From CAIWHR01 sp963726765 (GTDB lineage Bacteria; Pseudomonadota; Gammaproteobacteria; Burkholderiales; Casimicrobiaceae), in NCBI GenBank assembly GCA_963726765.1, contig CAVSDH010000014.1:62001-126000 (forward strand): a stretch of DNA of 64,000 nt. The letters are read 5' to 3'. The translations under genes and the position numbers were made by a program. Below the pieces are notes generated by a model, which saw only the letters and a list, made by a program, of their open reading frames with translations, had not been told where the DNA came from and did not search any database. Shown here in pieces: positions 37,191 to 45,780 of this stretch (within the stretch, counting starts at the first letter, position 1; every line of letters begins with the position of its first letter).

Positions 37191-38086
37191 GCGAGCGCGG
37201 CGTCCGCCCGCAATCGATCGACCAGCAGGTCGACGAAACCGCGAACCTTCGCGGACGCCTGTCGTCCCTCGAGGTGCATGACGTGGATCGGCAGCGGCGG
37301 CGGTTCGTAGGCCGCGAGTACGCGCTTCAGGCGACCCGCGGCCAGATGTGCGGCAACCTGGTAGGACATCAGGCGCGTGACGCCGAAGCCGAGGAGCGCC
37401 GCGTGGATCGCCGCATCGTTGCTGGTCAGGCTGAGGCGAGGCCGAACCCTGGTGGTGACGCTCTGCTTGCCCGCGCCGAAGCGCCACTCGATGGAGGGCG
37501 ACACCGGGCTTGCCGCGACGATGGTGTGGCCCGCGAGGTCGCTGGGCTCGCGCGGCTCGCCGTGCCTTTTCAGATAGCGCGGTGATGCGCACACGACGCG
37601 CCGGACGAGGCCGACCGGAATCGCCCGCATCGTCGAATCGGGCAGATTGCCGATTCGCACGCCGATGTCGAGACCTTCCTCCAGCAGATTGACGACCCGG
37701 TCAAGAAACAACGCGGACACGGATGCGTCCGGGTATCGATTCAGGAAGTCGACGATGCCGGGCATGACGTACAGGTTGCCGAACAGGACCGGAGCCGTCA
37801 CGGCCAGATGCCCGCGCGGCGCGGCATGAACACCCGCCACCGCGTCGTCGGCCTCGTCGGCCTCCGCGAGGATGCGCCGGGAGCTTTCGAGATAACGCAT
37901 GCCGGCATCGGTCGCGCGGACGAACCGGGTCGTTCGGTTCAGAAGTTTCACGCCCAAACGATCTTCCAGCGTCGCGATGGCGCTGGTCACCGCCGGCGGC
38001 GACATGCCCAGGCGGCGCGCCCCACCCGCGAAGCCCTGCTCCTCGGCGACCGCGACGAAGACCTTCATCAGATGGAAACGGTCCAT
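37187..38086 (-). CDS. LysR-family transcriptional regulator
   Basis: 299 residues. The N-terminal winged helix (MDRFHLMKVFVAVAEEQGFAG, then RLGMSPPAVTSAIATLEDRLGVKLLNRTTR) and the substrate-binding C-terminal domain (GHLAVTAPVLFGNLYVMPGIVDFLNRYPDASVSA, DIGVRIGNLPDSTM) are standard. It is divergent from the AhpD-like gene, with a palindrome ATTCC-N7-GGAAT directly upstream of its start, so it probably controls both itself and that gene. The effector is unknown. Confidence 0.94.
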   Translation of the reverse strand: MDRFHLMKVFVAVAEEQGFAGGARRLGMSPPAVTSAIATLEDRLGVKLLNRTTRFVRATDAGMRYLESSRRILAEADEADDAVAGVHAAPRGHLAVTAPVLFGNLYVMPGIVDFLNRYPDASVSALFLDRVVNLLEEGLDIGVRIGNLPDSTMRAIPVGLVRRVVCASPRYLKRHGEPREPSDLAGHTIVAASPVSPSIEWRFGAGKQSVTTRVRPRLSLTSNDAAIHAALLGFGVTRLMSYQVAAHLAAGRLKRVLAAYEPPPLPIHVMHLEGRQASAKVRGFVDLLVDRLRADAALA

Positions 38087-38092
38087 ATCAGT

Positions 38093-38109
38093 ATTCCTCT
38101 ATACGGAAT
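38093..38109. promoter_or_regulatory. LysR-type operator
   Basis: ATTCC-TCTATAC-GGAAT, a perfect 5-bp inverted repeat that contains the T-N11-A signature of LysR-type regulators (T at 38095, A at 38107). It lies 7 bp upstream of the LysR start codon and about 110 bp upstream of the divergent AhpD-like gene. Confidence 0.55.
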
Positions 38110-38220
38110 AAACAATTGCCATTATCGGATATTCTTCTTATGCGCGGAATTCTGCAAGATGCGTTCGTTCGCGGCGTATCCAGCGTCGCGATGCGACCCA
38201 AACTCTCCAGGAGAATCTCC

Positions 38221-38769
38221 ATGTCCCGTATCAGCATTCCCGCACTCGACCAGACTCCGGCCGCCACGCGCCCGCTGCTTGATGCCGTCAAGAAGCAGCT
38301 CGGAGTCGTTCCAAACCTGATGAGCGTCCTCGGCAACAGCCCGGCCGCCCTCGGCGGCTATCTCGCCCTCAACGGCGCGCTGGCCAAGGGTGCGCTCGGC
38401 GCGAAGACCGGCGAGCGCATCGCGCTCGCCATCGCCGAGATCAACGCCTGCGGCTACTGTCTCGCCGCCCACACGTACCTCGGCAAGAACGTCGCAAAGC
38501 TGGACGATGCGGAAATCGCCGCCAATCGGAACGGTGGGTCGAGCGACCCCAAGGCCGACGCCGCTGTGCGCTTTGCTGCGAGCGTCGCCCTCGAGCGCGG
38601 ACATGTCTCCGATGCCGCCGTGCGCGATGTGAAGGCCGCCGGCTACGGTGATGCGGAAGTGATGGAAATCGTGGTTCACGTTGCGCTCAACACGCTGACC
38701 AACTACGTGAACGAAGTTGCGCAGACCGAGATCGACTTCCCCGCGGTGGACCGGAGGCGCGCCGCCTGA
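38221..38769 (+). CDS. Carboxymuconolactone decarboxylase/AhpD-like protein
   Basis: 182 residues. The all-helical CMD/AhpD fold carries the redox pair C77-G-Y-C80 with His84 (NACGYCLAAH) and a Glu in the preceding helix, as expected for peroxidatic or alkylhydroperoxidase-like proteins. Start supported by CAGGAGA seven bases upstream. It is transcribed away from the LysR gene, and the flavin-type oxidoreductase gene follows 84 bp later, so all three probably form a stress-response locus. Confidence 0.9.
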   Translation: MSRISIPALDQTPAATRPLLDAVKKQLGVVPNLMSVLGNSPAALGGYLALNGALAKGALGAKTGERIALAIAEINACGYCLAAHTYLGKNVAKLDDAEIAANRNGGSSDPKADAAVRFAASVALERGHVSDAAVRDVKAAGYGDAEVMEIVVHVALNTLTNYVNEVAQTEIDFPAVDRRRAA

Positions 38770-38853
38770 GTCGTCGGCGACCGATGTAACGCGATAGCGC
38801 CGGTGGCCCTCGCCGCCGGCGCCTCACCACACCGAAATCTACCTGCTCCGCCC

Positions 38854-39489
38854 ATGTCGAAGAACTCCCGCATTGCCAGCGACATCGCGTTTACGCCGGC
38901 CGTAAAGGTCATGCAGGCGCGAAGGGGCTCGCGCGCCGCGTACGCGCGGATGGAGGAAGGCCACGGCTGGAACACCACGATCACGCCGGAACTCGCCGAG
39001 TTCATCGCCGCACAGTCCAGCGTTTTTCTGGGCACGGCGAACGCGGCCGGCCAGCCCTACATCCAGCACCGTGGCGGCCCTCCGGGCTTCCTGCGGGTAC
39101 TCGATGAGCAGACCATCGCCTTCGCGGACCTTCGCGGCAATCGACAATTCATCACGCAGGGCAACCTTGCCGAGAATCCGAAGGCCCATCTGTTCCTGAT
39201 CGACTACGCCAATCGGCAGCGAATCAAGGTCTGGGGAGAAGCGCACATCGTCGAGGATGACGCCGCGTTGCTGGCCGTCCTGATGCCGAAGGACATCAAG
39301 TCTCGCGGCGAACAGATCCTGGTCTTTCGGGTGCTGGCGTGGGATGCCAACTGCCCCAAGCACATTCCACAGCGCTTCGACGCGGCGGACGTCTCGCGGG
39401 CGCTCGAGCAGCGCGACCAGCGGATCGCCGAACTCGAAGCGGAAGTCCGCCGATTGTCGGACCTCGGGGCTCAGCACACTTCGGCCTAG
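38854..39489 (+). CDS. Pyridoxamine 5'-phosphate oxidase family flavoprotein
   Basis: 211 residues. The split beta-barrel FMN-binding fold shows FIAAQSSVFLGTANAAGQPYIQHRGGPPGFLRVLD, FADLRGNRQF and NLAENPKAHLFLIDYANRQRIKVWGEAHIV. The C-terminal 30 residues form a heptad-rich helix (ALEQRDQRIAELEAEVRRL), likely a coiled coil for dimerisation. It resembles the family of small reductases that act on quinones or reactive compounds and not the vitamin B6 enzyme itself. It follows the AhpD-like gene on the same strand. Confidence 0.85.
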   Translation: MSKNSRIASDIAFTPAVKVMQARRGSRAAYARMEEGHGWNTTITPELAEFIAAQSSVFLGTANAAGQPYIQHRGGPPGFLRVLDEQTIAFADLRGNRQFITQGNLAENPKAHLFLIDYANRQRIKVWGEAHIVEDDAALLAVLMPKDIKSRGEQILVFRVLAWDANCPKHIPQRFDAADVSRALEQRDQRIAELEAEVRRLSDLGAQHTSA

Positions 39490-39705
39490 GAGTTCTCGCA
39501 CTGTCAAAGACCAGGCGCGGGCGGTGAAAGACGTCTGTCTTCCAAACGGTCCGACGACCGAGTGGGCGGGATCTCGCCGCAAAGCTCTTCGGCGACCGCG
39601 CGCGACAGTGGTGACGTCCACCTCCTATCGCGCGAGCGGCATTGAGCAGGCTGTTACAGAATTGCTTGCCGCGCAGGCGAGCGTCACCTTTGATTCCCGG
39701 ATCAA

Positions 39706-40899
39706 CTACTGCGTTCTGCCGCGCATTGACGCCGGCGCGCCCGGCAGCTTGACCAGCGTCCCCGTGTTGACGACGGTGTCGCCGTCGACCCGCAGCACGG
39801 AGACGTCGGAGTCCAGGAAGTTGCCTACGTATATCCATTTCCCGTCCGCGCTGAATACCACGCCTTCCGGCAGGCCGCGGACCTCGACCTCGCCGATTTT
39901 GGTGACCTTCTTGCCGTCGATCCTGAGGACGACGACGCTGCCGTTGCGGTTGTAGAACCAGTCGCTCGTCGCGTTGTTCGAGCCACGCAGCAGAACGGCG
40001 ACGGCGAGCCTGCCGGTCGGGCTGATCGCAAAGCCCTCGGGGGCGTCGCCGACGACGACCTTGTCGATCACGCGCGGCGGGCTCGCCTCGAGGTCGATCA
40101 CCGACACCGTGTCGACGTTGCCGTCGGAACCGCCCGCATTGCCGTTGTCCGCGGTGAGGCCGAGCTTGCCGTCCGGCGTGATGTCGAGGTTGTAGGGCCA
40201 GAGGCCGACGGCGAGGTCGCGCTTCGTGTAGCTGACCTTCTCGCCGTCGATCTCGAGCAGCGCGGCCTTGTGGCCGGGGAACTTCGCCGCGAGCGCGCGC
40301 TTGCCGTCCGGCGTGATCGCGACGTGCGAGACCTGCTCTCCGATCGTCACCGTGTCGATCAGCTTTACCTGCTTGCCCTGGATCGAGAGCACGCTGATCG
40401 AGTTGTCGGCGCGGTTCGCGACCAGCGCGAGATTGCCGGCGCGGTTGATCGCCATGCCCGACGGCTGCTTGCCAATCGTGACCGTGTCGATACGCGCGGG
40501 CGGATTGACCGTCAAGTCGATGACATAGAGCTTGTTGTCGGGCACTGCCTTCCAGCTCGGACCGTCGGCGACCCAGTCCATCGAGTTCGCCACCAGCGCG
40601 AGTTGCCCGTTCGGCGTGATGGCGAGATTGGTCGGCGGGCCAAAGACCGAGTTCATTAACGGAAGGCTGGTCACGATCCTGGGGTTCGCGGGATCGGTGC
40701 CGATGTCGACGATCGTGACCGCGTCCTTGCCGGGCGCCAGGTTCTGCACCTTCCCGTCCGGGCCCCAGGTGACCTTGTTGTCGATGCCGACCACCATGTA
40801 CTCGGGTTTGCCCGGGCCGGATTGCCCGGTGGTCGTGCACCCGGCCACCGTCAGGAATGCCGCGGTAATGAGTCCCAAAGCAGCGATGCGATTGTTCAT
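39706..40899 (-). CDS. YncE-like beta-propeller lipoprotein
   Basis: 397 residues. The start at 40899 follows a purine-rich GGGGGG and gives a lipoprotein signal with lipobox TVAGC (Cys21). The rest contains about seven similar beta units (TNLAITPNGQLALVANS, SGMAINRAGNLALVANR, SHVAITPDGKRALAAKF, LDITPDGKLGLTADN, EGFAISPTGRLAVAVL, EGVVFSADGKWIYVGNF), typical of YncE/PQQ-like propellers. It is predicted to be periplasmic, membrane-anchored, and likely a binding protein without an evident active site. Confidence 0.87.
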   Translation of the reverse strand: MNNRIAALGLITAAFLTVAGCTTTGQSGPGKPEYMVVGIDNKVTWGPDGKVQNLAPGKDAVTIVDIGTDPANPRIVTSLPLMNSVFGPPTNLAITPNGQLALVANSMDWVADGPSWKAVPDNKLYVIDLTVNPPARIDTVTIGKQPSGMAINRAGNLALVANRADNSISVLSIQGKQVKLIDTVTIGEQVSHVAITPDGKRALAAKFPGHKAALLEIDGEKVSYTKRDLAVGLWPYNLDITPDGKLGLTADNGNAGGSDGNVDTVSVIDLEASPPRVIDKVVVGDAPEGFAISPTGRLAVAVLLRGSNNATSDWFYNRNGSVVVLRIDGKKVTKIGEVEVRGLPEGVVFSADGKWIYVGNFLDSDVSVLRVDGDTVVNTGTLVKLPGAPASMRGRTQ

Positions 40900-41022
40900 G
40901 GCCCCCCCTGCATTCGATAGAACGAGAACAGCAAATGGCTCCACGTCGCGCATTCGGTTCGCTACTTCCGGTCGGGCGCCGTGAAATTCATGCGAGGCAA
41001 TCTGATGCCGACCCCGAGGCGC

Positions 41023-41718
41023 TCAAAGTCGCTGATTGGGCTTCAGGTCGCTCGGTATCGGCGATACGGACTTCAATTCTCCGAGCGCATTGGCGCATAT
41101 GCCCGCCCACTGGCTGAACAGCAGGCGGAAATCGTAGAGCGTGTTTGATGTGGTCGCGATCTGCCGGCCCAAGGCCTCGGCCTCGCGTCTGTCTGCGACC
41201 CGGCCGAGCAATGCGTTGGTGGCTGAATCGCGGACTTCCACAATCAATGCGGCTTGACCGGCGCTGATGATCCACGTCGTCCCAACGGTGTCCTGGCCAC
41301 GAGGCGCGGTGACATCGAGGTCCAGGATGCCCGAGATCACCCGCAACACATCGGGTCCACGGCTGGTGACCACTTCATAGCCGGCTTTGCGAAACGCGTC
41401 GCGCAAGATCTCGTCAAAATTGGTCTGTGCGGCAGCCATGATCTTGTCGGCCTGCTCTTGCGTCACCCAATTCCCGCCTGAGGCCTGGAGGTTGTAGTCC
41501 TTCCGCCAGTTGGGTCGGAATGCGACCTGGGTAGGGTCGACGATCACCTTCGTGTAAGGGCGAAAATCGGTTCCCGGACGCAACCACGCCAGTTCCATGC
41601 GACGCGGACTGATCTTTACCAGGCCATCGGGCGAATCCGGCGTCTGCCCGGAGGCGAGGCCCGCAAGGCCGAAGAATGCCGACAGCGCAACGATGCGCGA
41701 CCAACGACTTACGTTCAT
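41023..41718 (-). CDS. DUF3313 family exported protein
   Basis: 231 residues with a signal peptide (MNVSRWSRIVALSAFFGLAG, cleavage near ASGQT). The pattern GLVKISPRRMELAWLRPGTDFRPYTKVIVDPTQVAF, the central DFDEILRDAFRKAGYEVV-like helix, and SGILDLDVTAPR with EVRDSATNALLGRVADRREAE match DUF3313. The family is exported and uncharacterised. It is transcribed after the lysine-rich gene on the same strand but separated by 335 bp with a duplicated segment. Confidence 0.85.
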   Translation of the reverse strand: MNVSRWSRIVALSAFFGLAGLASGQTPDSPDGLVKISPRRMELAWLRPGTDFRPYTKVIVDPTQVAFRPNWRKDYNLQASGGNWVTQEQADKIMAAAQTNFDEILRDAFRKAGYEVVTSRGPDVLRVISGILDLDVTAPRGQDTVGTTWIISAGQAALIVEVRDSATNALLGRVADRREAEALGRQIATTSNTLYDFRLLFSQWAGICANALGELKSVSPIPSDLKPNQRL

Positions 41719-42053
41719 GATTGAGTGTCCTTTTTCGAGCCGGGAAAACGCACCCGACACAGGCGTCCGAAGTCGACCCGATGCGGCCACGATTCTACCT
41801 CGGTGCAACGCGGACGCCTCGCCTGGTGCGGTGCGTGTCCGTCCAAGTACAAATGCGGTGCCGCGACCAACCGGCGATCGCAGACAAGCATTGCGGCACG
41901 GGTCAACGCAACAAGCCGCCCCGATTCCGGGTCCAGAAAGATTAGGGCGCTCCTTTCTTGCACGCATACGCGGCGACGCGCGACCGCCGTGTCGCACAAG
42001 CAGGGCGGCACGGGTCAACGCAACAAGCCGCCCCGATTCCGGGTCGAGAAAGG
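41719..42053. other. Non-coding gap with duplicated segment
   Basis: No supportable gene. Most of the gap is the duplicated 69-bp unit and its surroundings. The left copy carries a shadow of the end of the lysine-rich gene, so this segment seems to have arisen by local duplication of that 3' region. Confidence 0.5.
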
Positions 42054-42073
42054 TTAGGACGCTCCTTTCTTGC
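41893..42073. repeat. Direct repeat, two 69-bp copies 112 bp apart
   Basis: Copy 1 at 41893-41961 and copy 2 at 42005-42073 share 66 of 69 bases; the flank ACAAGCA is also shared. Copy 2 runs into the 3' end of the lysine-rich gene. The core contains GCGGCACGGGTCAACGCAAC and a CCGATTCCGGGT segment. It may be a duplicated terminator or a small dispersed repeat. Confidence 0.8.
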
Positions 42074-42320
42074 CCGCGCCCGCGGTGCTCTTCTTCGCGT
42101 CCTGCCTGCCAAGCTCCTCCTTGGTCAGCTTGACCTTTTTCACTTTTTCGGTCTGGACCTTCTCTTTCTTCACTCTTACCTTCTTCACCTTTTCCTTCTT
42201 GACGACGGGCCCCGCCAATGCCAGCTTCGCCTGCCGTTTGGCCTGCTTGGCTGCGCCATCGAGAAGTTTCCTGGTCTTTTGGTGCTGCCGTCTGGCTTTC
42301 AGCATTGACGCGTGACTCAT
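42054..42320 (-). CDS. Small lysine-rich (histone-like) protein
   Basis: 88 residues, strongly basic. The middle consists of short repeats of the type VKKEKVKKVRVKKEKVQTEK, surrounded by Ala/Lys-rich helix. Composition resembles the C-terminal tails of H1-like bacterial DNA-binding proteins (AlgP/Hc1-type), without their PAKKA repeats. It is probably nucleoid- or RNA-associated; this is inferred from composition only. Its 3' end lies within a duplicated 69-bp segment. Confidence 0.6.
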   Translation of the reverse strand: MSHASMLKARRQHQKTRKLLDGAAKQAKRQAKLALAGPVVKKEKVKKVRVKKEKVQTEKVKKVKLTKEELGRQDAKKSTAGAGKKGAS

Positions 42321-42534
42321 CTTGACCTCCGAGTGGGCGATAGATTGAATTCGACTTCAGTTTGATCCGCTTTTGCAATTTTGGCCAACCGACCGCGTCA
42401 AGCCCCGGAAATTGCCCATCAGTTTACTGATCGTCGCCTCGCACTCTGCGAACGGTTGCAAGCGAGGTGAACCGGTCGGCCGATGGCTTGGCCGGCGCTG
42501 GGCGGCAGGACCCGCTTGTGCTATTAATTGAATC

Positions 42535-43488
42535 ATGAACAAACGCCCCCTGGGTCGCACCGGCTACGCGGTCGCACCCTTCGCCTTCGGCGGCAACGTT
42601 TTCGGATGGACGGCCGACGAGGCCACTTCGTTTCGGCTGCTCGACGCGTTCGTCGATGCCGGATTCAGCCTGATCGACACCGCCGATTCCTACTCGCGCT
42701 GGGCACCCGGCCATCAAGGGGGTGAATCCGAGACGATCATCGGACGCTGGATCGCGAAGCGCGGCCGCCACGACGACGTGGTGATCGCGACCAAGGTCGG
42801 CTCCGACATGGGACTCGGCAAGAAGTGCCTGCGACGCGACTACATCGTCGAGGAGGTCGAGCAGTCGCTGCGACGCCTGCAGGTGGACGCGATCGACCTC
42901 TATCAGTCGCATTGGGACGATCCGGACACGCCGCTGGAGGAAACGCTGGGCGCCTACGCGCGCCTGATGGAGCAGGGCAAGGTGAAGGCCATTGGCGCGT
43001 CCAACCTCAGCGCCGGGCGGCTTGCCGAAGCGCTGGAGACGAGCAAACGCCATGGACTGCCGCGTTACGAAACTCTGCAGCCGCAATACAACCTCTTTGA
43101 CCGCGACACGTTCGAAGGGCCGCTCGCGAAGTTGTGCGCCGACGAAGGGATCGGGGTCATCAACTATTACTCGCTCGCAGCGGGCTTCCTGACCGGCAAG
43201 TACCGCTCCGAACAGGACTACGGCAAGAGCCCCCGCGGCGCCGGCATGAAGAAATACCTGAACCCGCGCGGCCTGCGAATCCTGGGGGCGCTCGACGGGG
43301 TCGGCAAGCGACTTGCGGCGACGCCCGCGCAAGTCGCCTTGGCGTGGCTGATCGCGCAGCCGGGCGTGAGCGCGCCGATTGCGTCGGCCACCACGCTCGC
43401 ACAACTGGACGAACTCATCGCAGCGACGCGGCTTGTCCTCGATGCCGACGCGCTCTCGACGTTGCGCGACGCCAGCGCAAGCAGCTGA
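42535..43488 (+). CDS. Aldo/keto reductase
   Basis: 317 residues. TIM-barrel AKR with the catalytic tetrad readable as Asp48, Tyr53, Lys87 and His126 (IDTADSY, ATKVG, YQSHWDDP). The NADPH-binding C-terminus includes IASATTLAQLDEL. Reduces carbonyls with NADPH in the cytoplasm; the substrate is unknown. It opens with MNKRPLGRTGYAVAPFAFG, the usual N-terminus, and converges on the bkd operon with a strong hairpin between them. Confidence 0.93.
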   Translation: MNKRPLGRTGYAVAPFAFGGNVFGWTADEATSFRLLDAFVDAGFSLIDTADSYSRWAPGHQGGESETIIGRWIAKRGRHDDVVIATKVGSDMGLGKKCLRRDYIVEEVEQSLRRLQVDAIDLYQSHWDDPDTPLEETLGAYARLMEQGKVKAIGASNLSAGRLAEALETSKRHGLPRYETLQPQYNLFDRDTFEGPLAKLCADEGIGVINYYSLAAGFLTGKYRSEQDYGKSPRGAGMKKYLNPRGLRILGALDGVGKRLAATPAQVALAWLIAQPGVSAPIASATTLAQLDELIAATRLVLDADALSTLRDASASS

Positions 43489-43496
43489 CCGAAACA

Positions 43497-43522
43497 CCGC
43501 GGCCGACGACAATCGGCCGCGG
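43497..43522. terminator. Hairpin between convergent genes
   Basis: Perfect 10-bp stem CCGCGGCCGA / TCGGCCGCGG with loop CGACAA. It lies in the 82-bp gap between the aldo/keto reductase and the convergent E2 gene. No T-run follows on either strand, so it may be a weak or bidirectional terminator. Confidence 0.55.
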
Positions 43523-43570
43523 CGCCATCGCGCGGTGCGCCGACCTCCAACCGACGGACCTGCGTACGGA

Positions 43571-44764
43571 CTAATCCACGAACAGCAGCGCGGGATGCTC
43601 GAGATAGCGTCGCAGCGCCTGCACGAATTCGGCGGCGTGCTGACCGTCCACGACGCGGTGATCGAACGACGACGACAGGTTCATCATCTTGCGCGGCACG
43701 ATCGCGCCGGAACGGATGACGGGCCGTTCGACGATTCGGTTCACGCCGACGATCGCGACTTCCGGCGGATTGATCACCGGCGTGGTGACAATGCCGCCAA
43801 GCGGACCGAGGCTCGTGATCGTGATCGTCGAGCCGGAGAGTTCCTCGCGAGTCGCCTTGCCCGCGCGCGCGGCCGCCGCGAGCCGCACGACTTCGCCGGC
43901 GCTGGACCAGAGGTCGCGCGCCTCGGCGTGCCGCACCACCGGAACCATGAGCCCGCTCTCGGTCTGCGTGGCCACGCCGATGTGCACGGCGCCATATCGC
44001 GTCACGATGCCCTTCTCGTCGTCGAATCGCGCGTTCATCTGCGGAAACGACGGCGCCGCGAGCGCGATCGCGCGCATCAGGAACGGCAGCACCGTGAGCC
44101 GCCCGCGTTCGTCGCCGCGCTCGTCGTTGAGCTGCGCACGCAGCGCTTCGAGCTCGGTGACGTCGATTTCCTCCACATAGGTGAAGTGCGGAATGCGCAG
44201 CGCGTCGCGCATGCGCAGCGCGATCTGCCGGCGGAGCCCGATCACGGCAACCGCGTGCTCGTCGTTACGTTCGGCGTAGCGCGGGGCGCGGCCCGGTTTC
44301 GCGCTGCCTTGACTCGCGTAGCGCACGAGGTCGTCGTGCACGATCCGTCCATCGGGCCCGCTTCCCGGCACGCGGCTGAGGTCGATGTCCATCTCTCGCG
44401 CCTGGCGGCGAATCGAGGGCGATGCGAGAGGTTTGTCGGTCGGCGATGATGCGGTCGGCGCCGCAGTCGGGGCAGCGGCCAGGGGCGGCGCCACCGCCGT
44501 TGTGCCGGCCCCGGCGCCGCCGCCGTCCAGTTCGAGTCGGATCAATTCGCTTCCCACGGCGAGCCTGTCGCCCGCCTTGGCGCCCAGCGCGAGCACGCGA
44601 CCCGACACCGGCGACGGAACCTCGACGGTTGCCTTGTCCGTCATCAGGTCGGCGAGTGCCTGATCCGCGCGGATCGTGTCGCCGGCTTTGACGTACCACT
44701 CCACGAGCTCGACTTCGGCAATGCCTTCGCCGATGTCCGGCACCTTCACGACGTGGACAGTCAT
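43571..44764 (-). CDS. bkdB: Branched-chain 2-oxoacid dehydrogenase E2 (dihydrolipoyl transacylase)
   Basis: 397 residues. The N-terminal lipoyl domain has the lipoyl-lysine in LMTDKATVEVPSP (Lys44). A Pro/Ala linker precedes the E1/E3-binding domain (SPSIRRQAREMDIDLSRVPGSG), and the C-terminal transacylase core ends in the catalytic SFDHRVVDGQHAAEF. It passes the acyl group from E1 to CoA in the cytoplasmic complex. The start overlaps the E1-beta stop (ATGA). No E3 gene follows; a shared lipoamide dehydrogenase must serve the complex. Confidence 0.93.
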   Translation of the reverse strand: MTVHVVKVPDIGEGIAEVELVEWYVKAGDTIRADQALADLMTDKATVEVPSPVSGRVLALGAKAGDRLAVGSELIRLELDGGGAGAGTTAVAPPLAAAPTAAPTASSPTDKPLASPSIRRQAREMDIDLSRVPGSGPDGRIVHDDLVRYASQGSAKPGRAPRYAERNDEHAVAVIGLRRQIALRMRDALRIPHFTYVEEIDVTELEALRAQLNDERGDERGRLTVLPFLMRAIALAAPSFPQMNARFDDEKGIVTRYGAVHIGVATQTESGLMVPVVRHAEARDLWSSAGEVVRLAAAARAGKATREELSGSTITITSLGPLGGIVTTPVINPPEVAIVGVNRIVERPVIRSGAIVPRKMMNLSSSFDHRVVDGQHAAEFVQALRRYLEHPALLFVD

Positions 44765-45778
44765 CGTGCCTCCATCACGCGCCGAAACGCCTTGCCGACG
44801 CGGTCCGGTCCGGGGAAATAGGCCCACTCCTGGGCGTGCGGATAGGGCGTGTCCCATCCGGTGACACGCTCGATCGGCGCCTCCAGGTGGAAGAAGCAGT
44901 GCTCCTGCACCAGCGCCGCCAGCTCCGCGCCGAAGCCGCTGGTGCGCGTCGCCTCGTGAACGATCACGCAACGGCCGGTCTTCTTCACGGAATCGGCGAC
45001 GGTGTTGAGGTCCATCGGCCAGAGGCTTCGCAGATCGATGATCTCCGCGTCGATACCGGTCTCGCGCGCCGCCGCGTCGGCGACCCAGACCATCGTGCCG
45101 TAGGTGAGCACCGTGAGCGCGGTGCCCGGCCGAAACGTCGCCGCCGATTCGAGCGGCACGGTGTAATAGCCCTCCGGAACTTCCGCCTGGGGCAACCCGG
45201 ACCATGGCACGACCGGGCGCTCGTGGTGTCCGTCGAACGGACCGTTGTAGATGCGCTTCGGCTCGAGAAAAATCACCGGGTCGTCGCATTCGATCGACGC
45301 GATGAGCAGGCCCTTGGCGTCGTACGGGATTGGACGGCATCACCGTGCGCAGGCCGCAGACGTGAGTCAGCAGCGCTTCGGGGCTCTGGCTGTGCGTCTG
45401 CCCGCCATAGATGCCGCCGCCGCACGGCATGCGGACGGTGATCGGCGCGGTGAAGTCTCCGGCCGAGCGGTAGCGAATCCGCGCCGCCTCGGACACGATC
45501 TGGTCGTAGGCAGGATAGAAGTAATCGGCGAACTGGATCTCCGCGACCGGTCGCAGCCCGTACGCGCCCATCCCCACCGCGATGCCGACGATGCCGCCCT
45601 CGGCGATCGGCGTGTCGAACACGCGCGAGGTGCCGTATTTCTTCTGCAATCCGTCGGTGCAGCGAAACACGCCACCGAAAAAGCCGACATCCTCTCCGAA
45701 CACCACCACGTTGTCGTCGCGATCGAGCATCACGTCCATCGCCGAGCGGATCGCCTGGATCATCGTCATCGAGGCCAT
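44761..45778 (-). CDS. bkdA2: Branched-chain 2-oxoacid dehydrogenase E1-beta (frameshift near 45330)
   Basis: About 338 residues after repair. The pyrimidine-binding domain reads MIQAIRSAMDVMLDRDDNVVVFGEDVGFFGGVFR, GIVGIAVGMGAYGLRPVAEIQFADYFYPAYDQI, then register is lost after TVMPSNP. The adjacent frame continues IFLEPKRIYNGPF and ends GWDTPYPHAQEWAYFPGPDRV. One C too many in AATCCCGTAC restores NPYDAKG. It forms the heterotetrameric E1 with bkdA1 and decarboxylates branched-chain 2-oxoacids. Confidence 0.9.
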
Positions 45779-45780
45779 CG

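Noticed and set aside
39490..39705. Small gene between the flavoprotein and the propeller lipoprotein
   Set aside because: Short frames there have no start signal or family resemblance; the gap lies between convergent genes.
41893..42073. CRISPR-like array
   Set aside because: Only two copies of 69 bp with one spacer-sized gap, and no cas genes in the window.
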